A DNA stretch of 64,000 bases from Pseudomonas fluorescens (GCF_902497745.1 NZ_CABVHJ010000002.1:1-64000), one strand, 5' to 3'; shown: positions 8,801 to 19,248, numbered from the stretch's first letter. A program made the numbers and translations. The notes: a model not told the origin generated them from the sequence alone.

Positions 8801-11800
8801 GCGGCTCGATCGAAACCATCGCCTTGTCGCCCCTCGGTGGCGATGCCGACCAGACGGTCAAATTCAACAACAACCGCGTGTCGATCATCAGCGAGACCCG
8901 CGGCGGCTTCGTCCAGCGCCAGAAGGTCGAGGTGCTCGGGCGTATCGCGGTGTTCTGGCACCGCGCCAAGCATGTGGTGGTGTACGAACGCACGGTCAAC
9001 CCTTCGGCGCAGTTCACCCCGGAAGGCGGGTTGGGAACCCGGACCCGCCGGCCGGTGCTGCGCAAGATCAGCGAATACATTGAGATCCTCGAGCCAGAGC
9101 GGCAGTATCCGGACATGCCCACTGCCGCCGCGCACACCAGCAGCTTCCTACGGGCATTGCGCTTCAACAAGCGGATCATTCCGGTGGACAGCTTCTGGGC
9201 CGAGGACGTGGGCACCAGTGGCTGGATCGTCCCGCTGTGGAACCGCCATGCCGCCAGGCAGCGGCCGCAGGTCTATGCGATGCCTGACATCGCTTTCGTC
9301 ACCGCCGCCGAAGGCGATGGAGACAATCCCCTGGCTGCCCAGGAGTGCCTCAATCCCGACAACCTGTACTTCTTTGCCGATACCACCCCGGAGCAGACCG
9401 ACGATACCAACGCCTGGGCCGTGCGTCGGGGCATCGACTACGCCGACCTGCCTCCGCCACGGAACGATGACGCCACGATCAAGGTGCCGACAGGCTTTGC
9501 CCGATTCACCTGGCGTCTGGCAGCGGCGACGCAACGCACCACGATCAATGCCGGACGGGCCGACAAACCGGTGTATGTCGGACTGGAAACACTGACCTTC
9601 ATGCGTGCCGGGCGGCAGGAAAGCCCACTGAACCTGCCGGAGAACGCTACGCGGATACTGCTGGATAAGCTGCCCACCGCCCTGAAGCAAGGCGACCTTA
9701 CCCAGGAATTGTTCGAAGGGGTGCTGAGTAAGGGGAGAGTGGTTACGGGGCCGTTGAGGGAGTTGTCCAGCTGCCTGGCGAACGTTGGCGATCTGCCGGC
9801 GAAACGTCCGACGGATGCTGCGGAACGGGACGCCCTGAAGGCGCGCCTGGTTGCGCTGGGTGCTGCGGCAACACAGGATGCCATCGCCCAAAGTGGCATT
9901 GAGCAGCACTTCGATAAACTGAAAACCGGTTGCGACAAAGTCTTCAAGGCTCTTGACTCGCAATTCGTACAACTGGACGGTTCGGTACCTTCGCCCTGCG
10001 CCGCCTTGCAGCAGAACCTCGGCAGCGCTATCACAGCCAGGCGCATGGCCATGGTTCAGGAACTGGATGCCTGGCGGCAGGAACAGATTCAGATGCTGTC
10101 CCAGGCGTTACCCGGCGAGTTCGCCCTCCGTAGCGACTTTGACTTGTACCTGCAAAGTGAACTGAAAAAGCTGCTGCTGCCCCTGTTCGAGTCGACCACG
10201 GCAGAACTGGGCAAGTTGCGGCGCGGTATCGAAATCACCCGTCTCACCGTGAACGGGGCAATAGCTGCCGGGCATGACGGGTTTGACCGGGCACGCGCCG
10301 AACTCGATGCCCTGAGTAAGACCATCGACCAGGCCAAACCTTGGTCAGCCAGCCGAGGGCAAGACCTGGAGCAACAGATCGCTTGTGCGCTGACGCGCAT
10401 AAGCGAGGTGCTTCGGGGAGAACTCAACAGTGCCCGGCAGCGTCTGTCCGTGGAGCTCGACGACTTTGCCCAGCGTATCGGGGCGGTCGCTACCCGGATG
10501 ATCGAACAGGCTCTCAAGGGGGCAATGCAACTGCAATTGTTGGCCCGGTTCCTGGCTAGCGTGAAAAGCGTTTTGCCTGACGCAGCCGTCGTGACGGCAT
10601 ACGTGGCGAACGTCGAAAACGTACTGCTGAAAATCGAGACGACGCCCGAGCGGGTCGAGGCGCTCAAACCGGTCCGCAGCGCATTGAAGTCGATTGGCGA
10701 AGGGTTGGACAACGCTGTAAAGGTTTTCGAGGAGCTCGCCAGGAAGCTTACCAAGGAAGCTTCTGTGTCGGGCAAACTGCTCTCGCAAGAGACAGTGGCA
10801 ATCGCCGGCCAACTGGTGGATGCGCGGGAGCGTCTTAAAACGGGGGCGAACACCCTGAGCGACGATCTGAAGAAGGCGGTTTCCGACGTCGGCGATGATT
10901 TGCTTCAGGCGTTCGACACGGCGCTGACCTCGGTGTCGATTTCCGTTCCGGCCGAGGTCGAGAAATTGCTTTCGGTATTTCCGCAGGCAGAGAAGTGGGC
11001 CGACCATCTGTTCGAGCAGGCCAGGATTTCCCTTGATGACGCCGAGCAATGGCTTACAGGCCAGACCAGGCCGTTGAATGAGGAGCTCGAAAAGGTTATC
11101 GAGACAACCCTTGGAAAAGTGAAGGAGGCGGAGAACTCTTTAGGCAGCAAAGTGCTGGTAGAGCAACTGGTCAAGGGCCTACTGGGTTTGCCGGCAGTCG
11201 TACTGGTTCTGGACCGGGTGGGGCCTCCGGTGTTCGACACTGCGCAAGCGATCGAGAATCGTCGTAAAGCGGCCATCGACCTAATTGACACTTGCACCGA
11301 CGAACTGATCAGCAGTCTAGACAACGCGGCGGCGTTGTTCGGGGGCGTCAATGATGCGGTCCAGGACGCTTGCCGAAACGTGGCTAGCGGAATCAGTGGG
11401 TTGCGGGATCGACTTGTCCAGGAAACTACAGTCACATTGCAGCCTCTTAAAGATCGCCTGGAAAAGGCAAAGACAGAACTGTTCGACAGCCTCGACGACA
11501 TGCTGGGTGATGACGAAAAGTACAAGACACTGCTGAATCAGGTCGAGACCTTCGGCCACGACGTCCGCGGCCTGTGCAACGACCTCGCCGCAACCCGCAA
11601 CCTGGTCGAAGGCTACGGCGACCGAGTGATCGACGCCGTCGGCCGCCTGGGTGAGGGCGGCCTGCTGGCTGTCCCCAACAACATCCTGCGGGCCATGGCG
11701 GCCTTTGGCTCCACGCCTGAATTGCCCTACCTGGATTTCTCGCGCCTGAACTCATCGTACTTCTTCGGCTGGGTCGAGGATCGGGTGGACATGCCGCAGA

Positions 11801-13089
11801 TCAATGCCTGGTTCGGTCGACTGGGGGATGATCTCAAGGCACTGGGCCTGGACATGCAGATCGACGGACTCGGTGAACGCCTGATCCCGGTCGACCTGTC
11901 GAAGCAGGACATCGGCAAGGTCCTGCAGAACCTGGCTGGGCTCGACCTGCGCAAACTCCTGCCCGGATACACGCTACCGGCCGCGGCCAAGGATGCCATC
12001 CGCGTCACCCATGAGTTCGACAAGAAGAACCTGCGAGCCTGGGTCCAGGTCGATGTCGACCTGCCATTGCCTGAGCGTCGCTCTCTGTTCAGCGTCGGGC
12101 CGGTGACTCTGGACCTGCTCAACACGAAGATCTCTGCGGTTGTACGCCTGGAGGCCTCGAAGGACAGCGCCGAAGTCGAGCAAAGCGGCACTGCGACGCT
12201 GTTGACCGACTTCGATGCAGTGGTGGCCGGTACATCCATGGTCACGCTGAGCCAAGTGGCCGTGCGTTTCGACAAGAGGGGAGGCCTCAAGGTCGATTTC
12301 GACCCGCGCCAGATCCGTCTCAATCCAAGCTTCCAGTTCATTCAGAACACCTTCCAGTCGATCTTTGGCGACGAGATCGGCGGGCTCAAGATCATCAAGG
12401 ACAACGGCATTCCCGTCGGATTGGAACACCTGTTCGCGCTGCCCCCGATGGGCATGATGTTCGGCACAAGCGGGGTGCAGAACATCCAGATCAGCAACGC
12501 TTTCCGCCTGCTGGCGTTTCCCGATTTTCTCATCAGCAACAGCTTCGCCCTGGCCCGCGCCGACCTGCCGTTCTTGTTCTCGGTATTCATCATCGGCGGC
12601 AGCGGCTGGCTCACCGTCGACCTGAACTACCGGCCGTTCAAGAACGAGCTGGCGGTAGTGGTGGACGCGGCGGCTGGCGGCTCGGGCTCGCTGGGATTTT
12701 CCTTCTGCGGTGTGTCGGGGACGGTTTCGATTTCGCTCAACGTCGCGCTGACCTATCGCAAGTTGATCGGCCAGCCCGGCGGCGGGCTGACCGTATCGAT
12801 GGTGGTGGTCATCGTCGGCGTGGTCGATGTACTTCGTATCGCCAGCGCCTACCTATCGGTGGCCCTGCGCCTGAGTTACCAAGACAACAGCGATATCGAT
12901 GCTACCGGGTCCTTCAGGGTGAGCATTCGGATTTCGCGATTCTTCACCGTGAGCGCTGGAGGGCAGGTGCGCTATCGCATGACCGGAGGGCGTAGGGAGG
13001 TTACGAGCAACAGTGAAAGCCAGGTGCGTTCCGAGAGCCTTGAGAAGGCCCGAAAACTGATTGATGGACAGGGGAGGCTGAAAGGATGA
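5812..13089 (+). CDS. Giant protein 1 of element B (2425 residues), family not recognised
   Basis: Start chosen at ATG 5812 because GGGAGGTGG stands just upstream; the open frame extends back to 5677 without such a signal. There is no signal peptide. Residues 1 to about 1280 look beta-rich. About 1280-1950 is a long helical, coiled-coil-like region full of Leu, Glu, Lys and Ala with almost no Trp. The rest (1960-2425) is again beta-rich, with Gly-rich hydrophobic stretches near 2236-2270 and 2321-2355 that could pack in an oligomer or touch a membrane. Base composition shifts at about 7480, 9720 and 11540: the blocks between shifts differ in third-position GC, suggesting a mosaic. The gene overlaps the next by ATGA, so the two are probably translated together. 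Possible roles are a structural complex, a toxin or a defence machine; none is shown. Confidence 0.85.
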   Translation: MSDRFLAFRCFGTFSWPPLRSVKPEVPAAEGVVEIHYVLDAKKAAMVGCARWVPKDAWKPDLEFTDSLTNIQPVPKSSDAAKAVLKHAADKTLSWRFDQSSAVLAFEGVQVFEQYAVRKDQAGAFHQELDLRVPVVREHFPSGSTSHYKSRVLIGQDSNPLLRFDLALPLLSPQDDEQFKAERAFVAFSALYSPRVAMSSFTAIAQPLLVENMEFGRQDRSTGSVGENGISFSSLRPPSMKAIGRFGFAWDTWPKTRNVESWVEIRKPDYWPSAKSILGHLLPALGVRTPPDSASFDVRFEEGDIGPLLPALGIAIRSSGNGDRLGYRIEQRFALNSQLPSTDNDKVADIRVRSRLIELRAEGMDGTWLSFGKQLHITVVLTGTVTDVWSEKHEISVQASIGGITEYNSIDLGKVSGNFAPRTQGTGFLELIHASISSMNRARFSLHQLAPDQPQSSLPKLEVASPSGNGLMHFGLYARQRSGSLSDGRLELEKKPWIWSAMLSNPEDTSIFNDRVMAEKQTRIPLRVSWPSLHRQSISLGCYLAHETDVKGDDLRGICLKLVQIENLTGKVPLTASLGGLELVHDKPVFIESTSIRIRLRDDPGVSGTPAMLGIKVALTLAVARVDPLAVDVLRGDRSGRAQPLLYREPGATAGSGQYLLKCTEEIRGDRQWRLLANLDEDIESNSGAQKSLLIGEQPFTIQRFYSTPLEMLGGEDSATIASYDSDDRGWKFRQSTGLYHYVLPPQVIGESMDKPRRLELQDAKVETEFAANGFVRPIDADQDPTVTRSHRRAVEFRLTPAAHLWIQPADVERNYVLPEWAAGDLFNQRGELGLGCALTSLHGEFLYGLAFGVTPRLEQGTARRTRVAEIEALTGRPVPLYEERDQDRWNLLHKAMQTRPQRLELWADNPTQQMQFAPVRFSAGARFALRTTALHRAALAALEAPVDADTVPGSPTQETPDLSPRLHPNGLSGGALWPIESANVLRLVLAQPRASGGSIETIALSPLGGDADQTVKFNNNRVSIISETRGGFVQRQKVEVLGRIAVFWHRAKHVVVYERTVNPSAQFTPEGGLGTRTRRPVLRKISEYIEILEPERQYPDMPTAAAHTSSFLRALRFNKRIIPVDSFWAEDVGTSGWIVPLWNRHAARQRPQVYAMPDIAFVTAAEGDGDNPLAAQECLNPDNLYFFADTTPEQTDDTNAWAVRRGIDYADLPPPRNDDATIKVPTGFARFTWRLAAATQRTTINAGRADKPVYVGLETLTFMRAGRQESPLNLPENATRILLDKLPTALKQGDLTQELFEGVLSKGRVVTGPLRELSSCLANVGDLPAKRPTDAAERDALKARLVALGAAATQDAIAQSGIEQHFDKLKTGCDKVFKALDSQFVQLDGSVPSPCAALQQNLGSAITARRMAMVQELDAWRQEQIQMLSQALPGEFALRSDFDLYLQSELKKLLLPLFESTTAELGKLRRGIEITRLTVNGAIAAGHDGFDRARAELDALSKTIDQAKPWSASRGQDLEQQIACALTRISEVLRGELNSARQRLSVELDDFAQRIGAVATRMIEQALKGAMQLQLLARFLASVKSVLPDAAVVTAYVANVENVLLKIETTPERVEALKPVRSALKSIGEGLDNAVKVFEELARKLTKEASVSGKLLSQETVAIAGQLVDARERLKTGANTLSDDLKKAVSDVGDDLLQAFDTALTSVSISVPAEVEKLLSVFPQAEKWADHLFEQARISLDDAEQWLTGQTRPLNEELEKVIETTLGKVKEAENSLGSKVLVEQLVKGLLGLPAVVLVLDRVGPPVFDTAQAIENRRKAAIDLIDTCTDELISSLDNAAALFGGVNDAVQDACRNVASGISGLRDRLVQETTVTLQPLKDRLEKAKTELFDSLDDMLGDDEKYKTLLNQVETFGHDVRGLCNDLAATRNLVEGYGDRVIDAVGRLGEGGLLAVPNNILRAMAAFGSTPELPYLDFSRLNSSYFFGWVEDRVDMPQINAWFGRLGDDLKALGLDMQIDGLGERLIPVDLSKQDIGKVLQNLAGLDLRKLLPGYTLPAAAKDAIRVTHEFDKKNLRAWVQVDVDLPLPERRSLFSVGPVTLDLLNTKISAVVRLEASKDSAEVEQSGTATLLTDFDAVVAGTSMVTLSQVAVRFDKRGGLKVDFDPRQIRLNPSFQFIQNTFQSIFGDEIGGLKIIKDNGIPVGLEHLFALPPMGMMFGTSGVQNIQISNAFRLLAFPDFLISNSFALARADLPFLFSVFIIGGSGWLTVDLNYRPFKNELAVVVDAAAGGSGSLGFSFCGVSGTVSISLNVALTYRKLIGQPGGGLTVSMVVVIVGVVDVLRIASAYLSVALRLSYQDNSDIDATGSFRVSIRISRFFTVSAGGQVRYRMTGGRREVTSNSESQVRSESLEKARKLIDGQGRLKG

Positions 13090-16000
13090 AGCGGACCATC
13101 ATCTGCATGACCGAGGAAGAGCTCAAGGGATTCCAGGACGAACTACAACGCGGGTTTTCAGTTCGGCTCGCTTTTAAGGCCGAGACAGAGGAAGGAGAAA
13201 CGGAGGAACAGGCCCGACAGGCGTACCAGGCGTTCTTCGATATGCTGAAGGGCGGAGGCTTGAAGTTTCGTGCCTATACCGTCGTTAACGGCCAGCCTCC
13301 CCAGGCGATTGCGGACCTTCAGCCATCCGGCGTGACCACGGCTCTTCTTGATGATTTCAGGCGCTGGTTCGAGAGCCACGCCCAAGCCGCAGCCAACCTC
13401 AATGCGCCAGGCTTTTGGGCCCTGCGCAATCTGTATCTCAATGGCATCGATAACACCGCAAGTCTCGATGCCCATGCCGTGCTGGTGGGCGCATCCAGTT
13501 GGGTTGCTCCGGTCCCGCAGTGCCTGGGGCTCGCGTACGTCCTGCACATCGACTACGCAGGTAGTGAGGATGTGGTATTCCAGCCCCTTATCGATGACGC
13601 TCTTTCACCTGGGGACACCGAAGGTCGGCTCGAGGCGGATGATGTGGAGTTTGCCTATGCATCTGGAATAGCGGATTTCTGTAGTTCTAACCGCGCTATA
13701 CGCCCGGCGATGGGTGACATGCTGATCGATCCGGAGACGGGTTTCGTTAACTTCGGAAAAGATGACTCTGAACAGGCTGCCTATCGAACGCTGACAAGGA
13801 TCGAGCAGCGGGCGGGCTCGCTATTCACCGGTTTTTTTGCGGTCAGTGAGGTGCAGTGGAAGGATCAACCCTCGCTGGTGCAAAGGGTGCGTCGCGAGTC
13901 CTGGCGTGCCCTGGCCACACTGGCCACCAGTCTGGACACCCTGCTGCTGGCGCTGATGATGCCTCACGTTGGCCAAGTGGCGGACAGTCCACGGGAGGGG
14001 GGCCTACTCGGGCCTTTGCTTGATGTGCTGATAGAGCGCCTGAAAAAGGACGGCATGCCCTCCGACACCCCTCGCTCTGTGCTGCGCAAGGCCATCCGAG
14101 GAGGAATTCAGCAAAACCTGATATCGGTGGACATGAAAGCCTATATCGATGTGTTGCTGGACATCTGCCGGCCGCAAGGCGGACAGGGGACATCATCGTT
14201 TGCCGCTACTGACTCGATGCTGTATCGATTACTGCAGGCCTGCGTCCAACCGGCTGCGCAGAAATGGAAAGAACTGGAGGCACTCCCGTTTGAGACGCTC
14301 AGCGCCGAATTGGCACCCCTGCAGGATGCGGTTCTCAGTGAAAACGGTTTCGAATCGACGGTGCTGCGCCTGTTGCACCAGATTCGCAAGACAGTTTCCG
14401 ATAGTCTCAAGCAGTACGTCGATGGTGACCCGGAAAAGGCCCTGAAGGTTTACGATCAGGCAGTGCTGGATTTCGAAGGACTGCTGAACACAGGACTCAA
14501 CGGCGCCGATGCCGCCCGTCAATCGGTAGGCAAGCTGATCTGTGACACGGTGCTGCATCAGTCGAAAGCGACTACCCAGACGCTGGAAAAAGCAGCCGAA
14601 GGGCTTGAGTTCTGGAATTGGCGGCTGGGCGGCCGTGGAGCCGGGCCGACGCCGGACGCCACACAATCAATGCTCGATTGTCTGGCGTTCATCCCCGCTC
14701 CCGAAGATTTTTTCACAGACCTCCCCAAGGGCCAGCCCACGGAACTTCCGGCAGATAAGGAGGCATTGGCGGCCCTGGCGTTGGTCAGCGAACATATGCA
14801 GAGGACCGTGCAGCGAGAACTGTTCGTTCCGGCCAGTACCCGCTTTTCCCCTGACCTCGCTCCCGGTCCCCTGGCGATTCCGCTCACCGTTGACCCGGTG
14901 GTCGACGACTTGGAGCAGGACGAATTCTCCGCCGCCTTTTCCGGGATGGCGCTGGCCCTGCGACGAACTATTGATGGCCAGACTTATACGCCGTGGGCTT
15001 ACGCCAACCTCGCCGATTTCCATCATCCGGCCAGCCCGTCACCCGCCGCACTGGCCGAAGCGATTACCGTACAGCCGGTCCCTACAACCATCAATGATGG
15101 CCGTCGATCCTTGTTCCTGCACTATGACGGACTCCCATTGGCCTGCAGCGCTTTTGACGAAAGCCTGCCGGGTGCCGGCTTCGATCCCCTGGGCAAGGCG
15201 TTTTTTGGTACGGACTATCCGGCGACACTGCTAAATGGCTTCCAGCCTTTGCCAACGCTCGCCTACGGTGCGCGGTATGAGGTCTGCGCCCATGTCGTCG
15301 GGCGTAGTGGAAGCTTGCCGAGGTGCATGCAGGGTAGCGCCCCCTGGTTGCCCGCAGCGAAGATCGAGGTCGACGGTAAACCGAAACTGAGCCTGATGTA
15401 TTCGCGCCGCACGGCGATTGGTCGCACGACCATCAACGACAGTGAAACTGTCCAGCGCCTCGGCGTGATCCCTGCAGGCCTGCAACCCTTGTCGGCGGAC
15501 TATCCACGACTGGGCCTGCACAGCGATGCGAGTCTGCCGCTGGATCTGTTCCGCCAGGTGGATGGCAGCGGTGCGTTGCATTTCGATGCGGCTCAACCGT
15601 CCAGGGAAATCTATCTGGAGGATTTCCGCTACTCGGGGCCGGACGGCGGCAAGTTAACGCTGAGTATTTACCATGGTGCCACCCTCCACACAGTTCCGGC
15701 AGTACCGATCTCGGGTACATCAGCGAAGAAGGCACTGTCGATTGTGCTGGAGGGCGACACGTTCCAGATCGATTTCGAAGGTAAAAAAATCAGCATTGCG
15801 AAGGAGCACGGAGTCGACTCGTTGTCGTTACGCCTGGGTTTGACCTCACCAGGCTTGGCAACCGTCAGTTTCGCCGATCCTGCCGCGTCGGTAGAACGGG
15901 CCACGGGGCAGGGCCCAAAAGCGGAGAACCTGCTCCTGCTGGGGGCGTCGTTCACGGGGCTCGCCGGCGGTGGATGGCGGGCTCCTTTCGGCAATGACGC

Positions 16001-19000
16001 CGCCCTCAAGGTCAACTTCCCACGGGTGCCCTACAGCGACTTCGTGCGCTGGATCGCCAATCCGGACCTTCGCCGTAATGTGTTCACAGGCCTGCAGGAT
16101 GACCAGCAGATCAAACTCTTCTTATGTCTGCTCGAAGCCGCCAACATCGACCGTTCGCGCGATCTGGAGCTTGGCAAATTACTGGACGCACTGCTCGATC
16201 CCGCAGTAAGCAGTCTGCGCCTGGACGTGGTGGTACTGGATGGGCTGATGGATTCCACCGAGCGGCTGGGTCAGCGGCCGGAGCTCAAGCCCCAGACGGT
16301 CTATCAGAAGAAGATTCCATCACTGGGCGAGATCCTCGCGAGTCTTGGAGCCCGCCTTGGTACGCTACTCGATAAGGGTCGCATCAAAGATATCCTGACG
16401 CTGGTAGACAAGGAATGCCGGCACTCCCTGAGCGTCCGCAGCTTCGCCGCGAACACCGGCCAGGCACTTTCGTTCGATGGCCGCGTATTGCATGTCCCCG
16501 CTGGTACCTGTGTCCAGTTGCTCGCAAGACCACAAGTCGAATCCGGACTGTTCAGCGCTCAATCGGGAGTGCTCGACAGCCGCCTGGAGACATTGGCCAT
16601 AGGCAGAAATGGCAATCTCGTGGTGTTCGATGGCGCAAGGGTACTGATCGAAAGCATGCAGGTGTTGTCAGCGAGTCGTGAAGAATGGACAACACTGGCT
16701 CACTCCGATATCCACTATGAGGCAGCCGGAACCGCGCGCAGCTATATGCTCAAGGCCGACCCCTCCTACGCCAGGGCATGGCAATGGCGGCAACTGGGCG
16801 CGATCACCGTACTGACCCAACGCTGGCGCTTCGACGGTCGGCCGATCTATGCCTGGATCAACCCCAAGGAGAACGACGTCAGGGTCGAAAAACCCGGGCG
16901 CGCTTCGCGTTTGCTCACCGGCAACAGCCAGTTGGCCAATTTCGAGATACAGGCCTTTGCCGGGCGCGACAGGGATGGTCAGTCGTCCACGATCAACCTG
17001 CTGCCCGCGCCGGCCAGCACCACCCTGCGCACCGTTCATTGGGAAAAGCCCTCGGCTACCGTGTTCCGTCATCGCTTCACTCTGCATTCTCGCTACACCG
17101 CTGCGTTCCAGCGCGAGACTGACGGGTGGTGCCAGGCGTGGTCCGACGACCTCGAGCGGGCCTGGCTGCGCGTGGCGATGCTTGCCGAAGCGGCCCGAAT
17201 CGAGCTGACCCGGCCGCAGTTGCGCGCCCTGATTCCGCTGACTCAGTCGCCGGAGGAGGGCGAGGGACGCACGCCGCCGCTGATGGCCATCCTGCAAGAG
17301 CGGCCCTTCGCCCATGGCGGGCTGGCGGACCGTGTCATCGCTGAGGTTCGCTCGGGTGTCGGGTATGCCATGTCTGCCGGCGCCAGCGGAGTTGTCCACC
17401 CAGCCGACGTACGCAAGGAAATCGGCCGCGATCCACGCCTTGCCTATGAAGCCTATGACGAGGCCAAGGGGAAGAACACGCTGCTCTCCATTGAGGGGCC
17501 GATCGGTCTCACCTTTGAATCAGATGCGGTCTCGGCGCCGGCATTCCCCAATACCGCGCTGGTGCTCGATCCGGTGAGCCTAGAGGTCGACACCCACGGC
17601 GTACCGACCATGCAGTCACTGGAACTGGAGGAACATTTCCTCAGCGTCGGCTTGCGGCGCTACCTACATCCGCATTGGCTGGTCAGTGGCATCGATTGGC
17701 AGAACCCGCCGGACCTGACCCGCAACTGCTGGATTCAACTGCCGGGCATGCAAGGCTCTCTCTCTCTAGGCTCAGGGGGAGGCGCCATGGACCTTGTAAA
17801 AATCGACATGTCCGCAACGGCATGGGAGGTGACCCTGGATTGGCGGATAATGGACATCACGGCGACCGGGGACCAGCGCATGTCGTTGCTGCGGCTGCCC
17901 ACGGCCAAAGCATTCACCGGCTGGCAGTGCGCGCTACTGCATGCGCCAATGAGCGAGCGGCGAGCATTGCTTTCGGTCTTCCTGGTGCCGCCGACGGCCG
18001 AGGAGCGAGGCGCCGGCAATGCTCCGAAGTTGCTGGCAAGTATCGAATGGACGTTGCCGGCCGGTCATGGCTTCGCTGACGTGCAGGTCCCTGCGCAGGA
18101 CAAGCACATGTGGACGTGCGAAATCTGCCTCAGCCAGAGCACGTCAATGCACTGGGCTAGAACCAACCGCAACTTCGCCACCGTTTTCGTTGCGGATGGC
18201 AATCCACTGGAAATGGGCAAGCCCCGGCAGGTCAAGGATTTGCAGGCGCGTCTGGAGGATGGTGCACTGAAGTTCAACGCCAGGGAATCTGCCAACGGGC
18301 GCTTGTGGCTCAGGCCCGCTCAAGGGATGCAGCCGTTCCCAACCCACACCCAGCGTCATCTTGCCTTGTTATTCAGTGAGGTGCGTTCAGGCCTAGGTCG
18401 GCCGCTGGAGCGGCCGACGGCACTGTACATGCTTGGCTCGAACAGCCTCCAAGGGATTTCTGGCGTCGTGCCTGACGTCAAAAACGGGCGGGTGCGGGTG
18501 GTCGAATTCGAGACCCCGGCCATCATTATTGGCCGTGGTGCCGTGAGCATACCGGATCAATACAAGTTCGGTTATCTGGACCTGGTCGCACCGGGTATCG
18601 CAGTACCGCCGGCGTCCGGGGCACGAACGCTGCTGTCCCTGAATATGCGGCTGGTCGCAAATCTGGAGGCGCGCTCCAGAGTGGTGGAGCTTCGCCTGGG
18701 CCTGCGTCCCGAGAGCACGAAGACCAGCGAGGTCGGTGTTTTAGAGTTGAAGAGCACCTCCGTCAGCGAGTGGGCTACGTTCGGCGTGGATCTCAGTGTC
18801 GATGGTACCGGAAAGGTCCAGGTCTTGGCAGCGTGGGCCGTCGACCGCGACGGTATGCGGCAGGCGGTGGACGCTCAGTGGCTCGGAATCCCATGGAACA
18901 CCGACGCGATGCAGGGGCTGGTCATGACCGTCGAGCCGGCGAAATTCAAGGACGGGCTGGACCGTGAGCTCTGGCTAGAGGTCGCGATGCTCGCCACCTC

Positions 19001-19178
19001 GCTGACCGAAGGCAACAGCGCTCGCCACGGTTTCAATAGCACCCTGGATCTGGACTGGTTCTTCGGGGCCGACCCGCTGTCGCCCGACACCGCCGCAAGC
19101 GAAGACGCGCTGCGTGGATTGCATGAGGTTCAAGCAAGGATCATCTCGGTATCACCACTGATTTCCATGAACGGTTGA
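13086..19178 (+). CDS. Giant protein 2 of element B (2030 residues), family not recognised
   Basis: Starts inside the stop of giant gene 1 (ATGA overlap), with purine-rich AAAGG before it. No signal peptide. Residues 1 to about 600 are mixed and helix-rich, including RLLHQIRKTVSDSLKQYVDG. About 600-2030 reads mostly as beta strands, with repeated short Gly/Pro turns and a Gly-rich turn near residue 1560. No Walker, HNH, protease or nuclease motif was visible. Sharing an operon and size class with giant protein 1 suggests the two build one assembly. The downstream membrane protein begins about 70 bases later in the same direction. Confidence 0.85.
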   Translation: MKRTIICMTEEELKGFQDELQRGFSVRLAFKAETEEGETEEQARQAYQAFFDMLKGGGLKFRAYTVVNGQPPQAIADLQPSGVTTALLDDFRRWFESHAQAAANLNAPGFWALRNLYLNGIDNTASLDAHAVLVGASSWVAPVPQCLGLAYVLHIDYAGSEDVVFQPLIDDALSPGDTEGRLEADDVEFAYASGIADFCSSNRAIRPAMGDMLIDPETGFVNFGKDDSEQAAYRTLTRIEQRAGSLFTGFFAVSEVQWKDQPSLVQRVRRESWRALATLATSLDTLLLALMMPHVGQVADSPREGGLLGPLLDVLIERLKKDGMPSDTPRSVLRKAIRGGIQQNLISVDMKAYIDVLLDICRPQGGQGTSSFAATDSMLYRLLQACVQPAAQKWKELEALPFETLSAELAPLQDAVLSENGFESTVLRLLHQIRKTVSDSLKQYVDGDPEKALKVYDQAVLDFEGLLNTGLNGADAARQSVGKLICDTVLHQSKATTQTLEKAAEGLEFWNWRLGGRGAGPTPDATQSMLDCLAFIPAPEDFFTDLPKGQPTELPADKEALAALALVSEHMQRTVQRELFVPASTRFSPDLAPGPLAIPLTVDPVVDDLEQDEFSAAFSGMALALRRTIDGQTYTPWAYANLADFHHPASPSPAALAEAITVQPVPTTINDGRRSLFLHYDGLPLACSAFDESLPGAGFDPLGKAFFGTDYPATLLNGFQPLPTLAYGARYEVCAHVVGRSGSLPRCMQGSAPWLPAAKIEVDGKPKLSLMYSRRTAIGRTTINDSETVQRLGVIPAGLQPLSADYPRLGLHSDASLPLDLFRQVDGSGALHFDAAQPSREIYLEDFRYSGPDGGKLTLSIYHGATLHTVPAVPISGTSAKKALSIVLEGDTFQIDFEGKKISIAKEHGVDSLSLRLGLTSPGLATVSFADPAASVERATGQGPKAENLLLLGASFTGLAGGGWRAPFGNDAALKVNFPRVPYSDFVRWIANPDLRRNVFTGLQDDQQIKLFLCLLEAANIDRSRDLELGKLLDALLDPAVSSLRLDVVVLDGLMDSTERLGQRPELKPQTVYQKKIPSLGEILASLGARLGTLLDKGRIKDILTLVDKECRHSLSVRSFAANTGQALSFDGRVLHVPAGTCVQLLARPQVESGLFSAQSGVLDSRLETLAIGRNGNLVVFDGARVLIESMQVLSASREEWTTLAHSDIHYEAAGTARSYMLKADPSYARAWQWRQLGAITVLTQRWRFDGRPIYAWINPKENDVRVEKPGRASRLLTGNSQLANFEIQAFAGRDRDGQSSTINLLPAPASTTLRTVHWEKPSATVFRHRFTLHSRYTAAFQRETDGWCQAWSDDLERAWLRVAMLAEAARIELTRPQLRALIPLTQSPEEGEGRTPPLMAILQERPFAHGGLADRVIAEVRSGVGYAMSAGASGVVHPADVRKEIGRDPRLAYEAYDEAKGKNTLLSIEGPIGLTFESDAVSAPAFPNTALVLDPVSLEVDTHGVPTMQSLELEEHFLSVGLRRYLHPHWLVSGIDWQNPPDLTRNCWIQLPGMQGSLSLGSGGGAMDLVKIDMSATAWEVTLDWRIMDITATGDQRMSLLRLPTAKAFTGWQCALLHAPMSERRALLSVFLVPPTAEERGAGNAPKLLASIEWTLPAGHGFADVQVPAQDKHMWTCEICLSQSTSMHWARTNRNFATVFVADGNPLEMGKPRQVKDLQARLEDGALKFNARESANGRLWLRPAQGMQPFPTHTQRHLALLFSEVRSGLGRPLERPTALYMLGSNSLQGISGVVPDVKNGRVRVVEFETPAIIIGRGAVSIPDQYKFGYLDLVAPGIAVPPASGARTLLSLNMRLVANLEARSRVVELRLGLRPESTKTSEVGVLELKSTSVSEWATFGVDLSVDGTGKVQVLAAWAVDRDGMRQAVDAQWLGIPWNTDAMQGLVMTVEPAKFKDGLDRELWLEVAMLATSLTEGNSARHGFNSTLDLDWFFGADPLSPDTAASEDALRGLHEVQARIISVSPLISMNG

Positions 19179-19248
19179 GGTGGGGCAAAGGGACATGCAG
19201 GTCGCGGGCGCATTGCCTGCGGCTCATCGAAAGAGGAGGGCGATTGCG

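Noticed and set aside
8522..9595. 357-codon frame inside giant gene 1
   Set aside because: Alternate-frame shadow in the most GC-rich block; very Arg/Ser/Pro-rich and without a start signal. Kept only as evidence of the GC shift.
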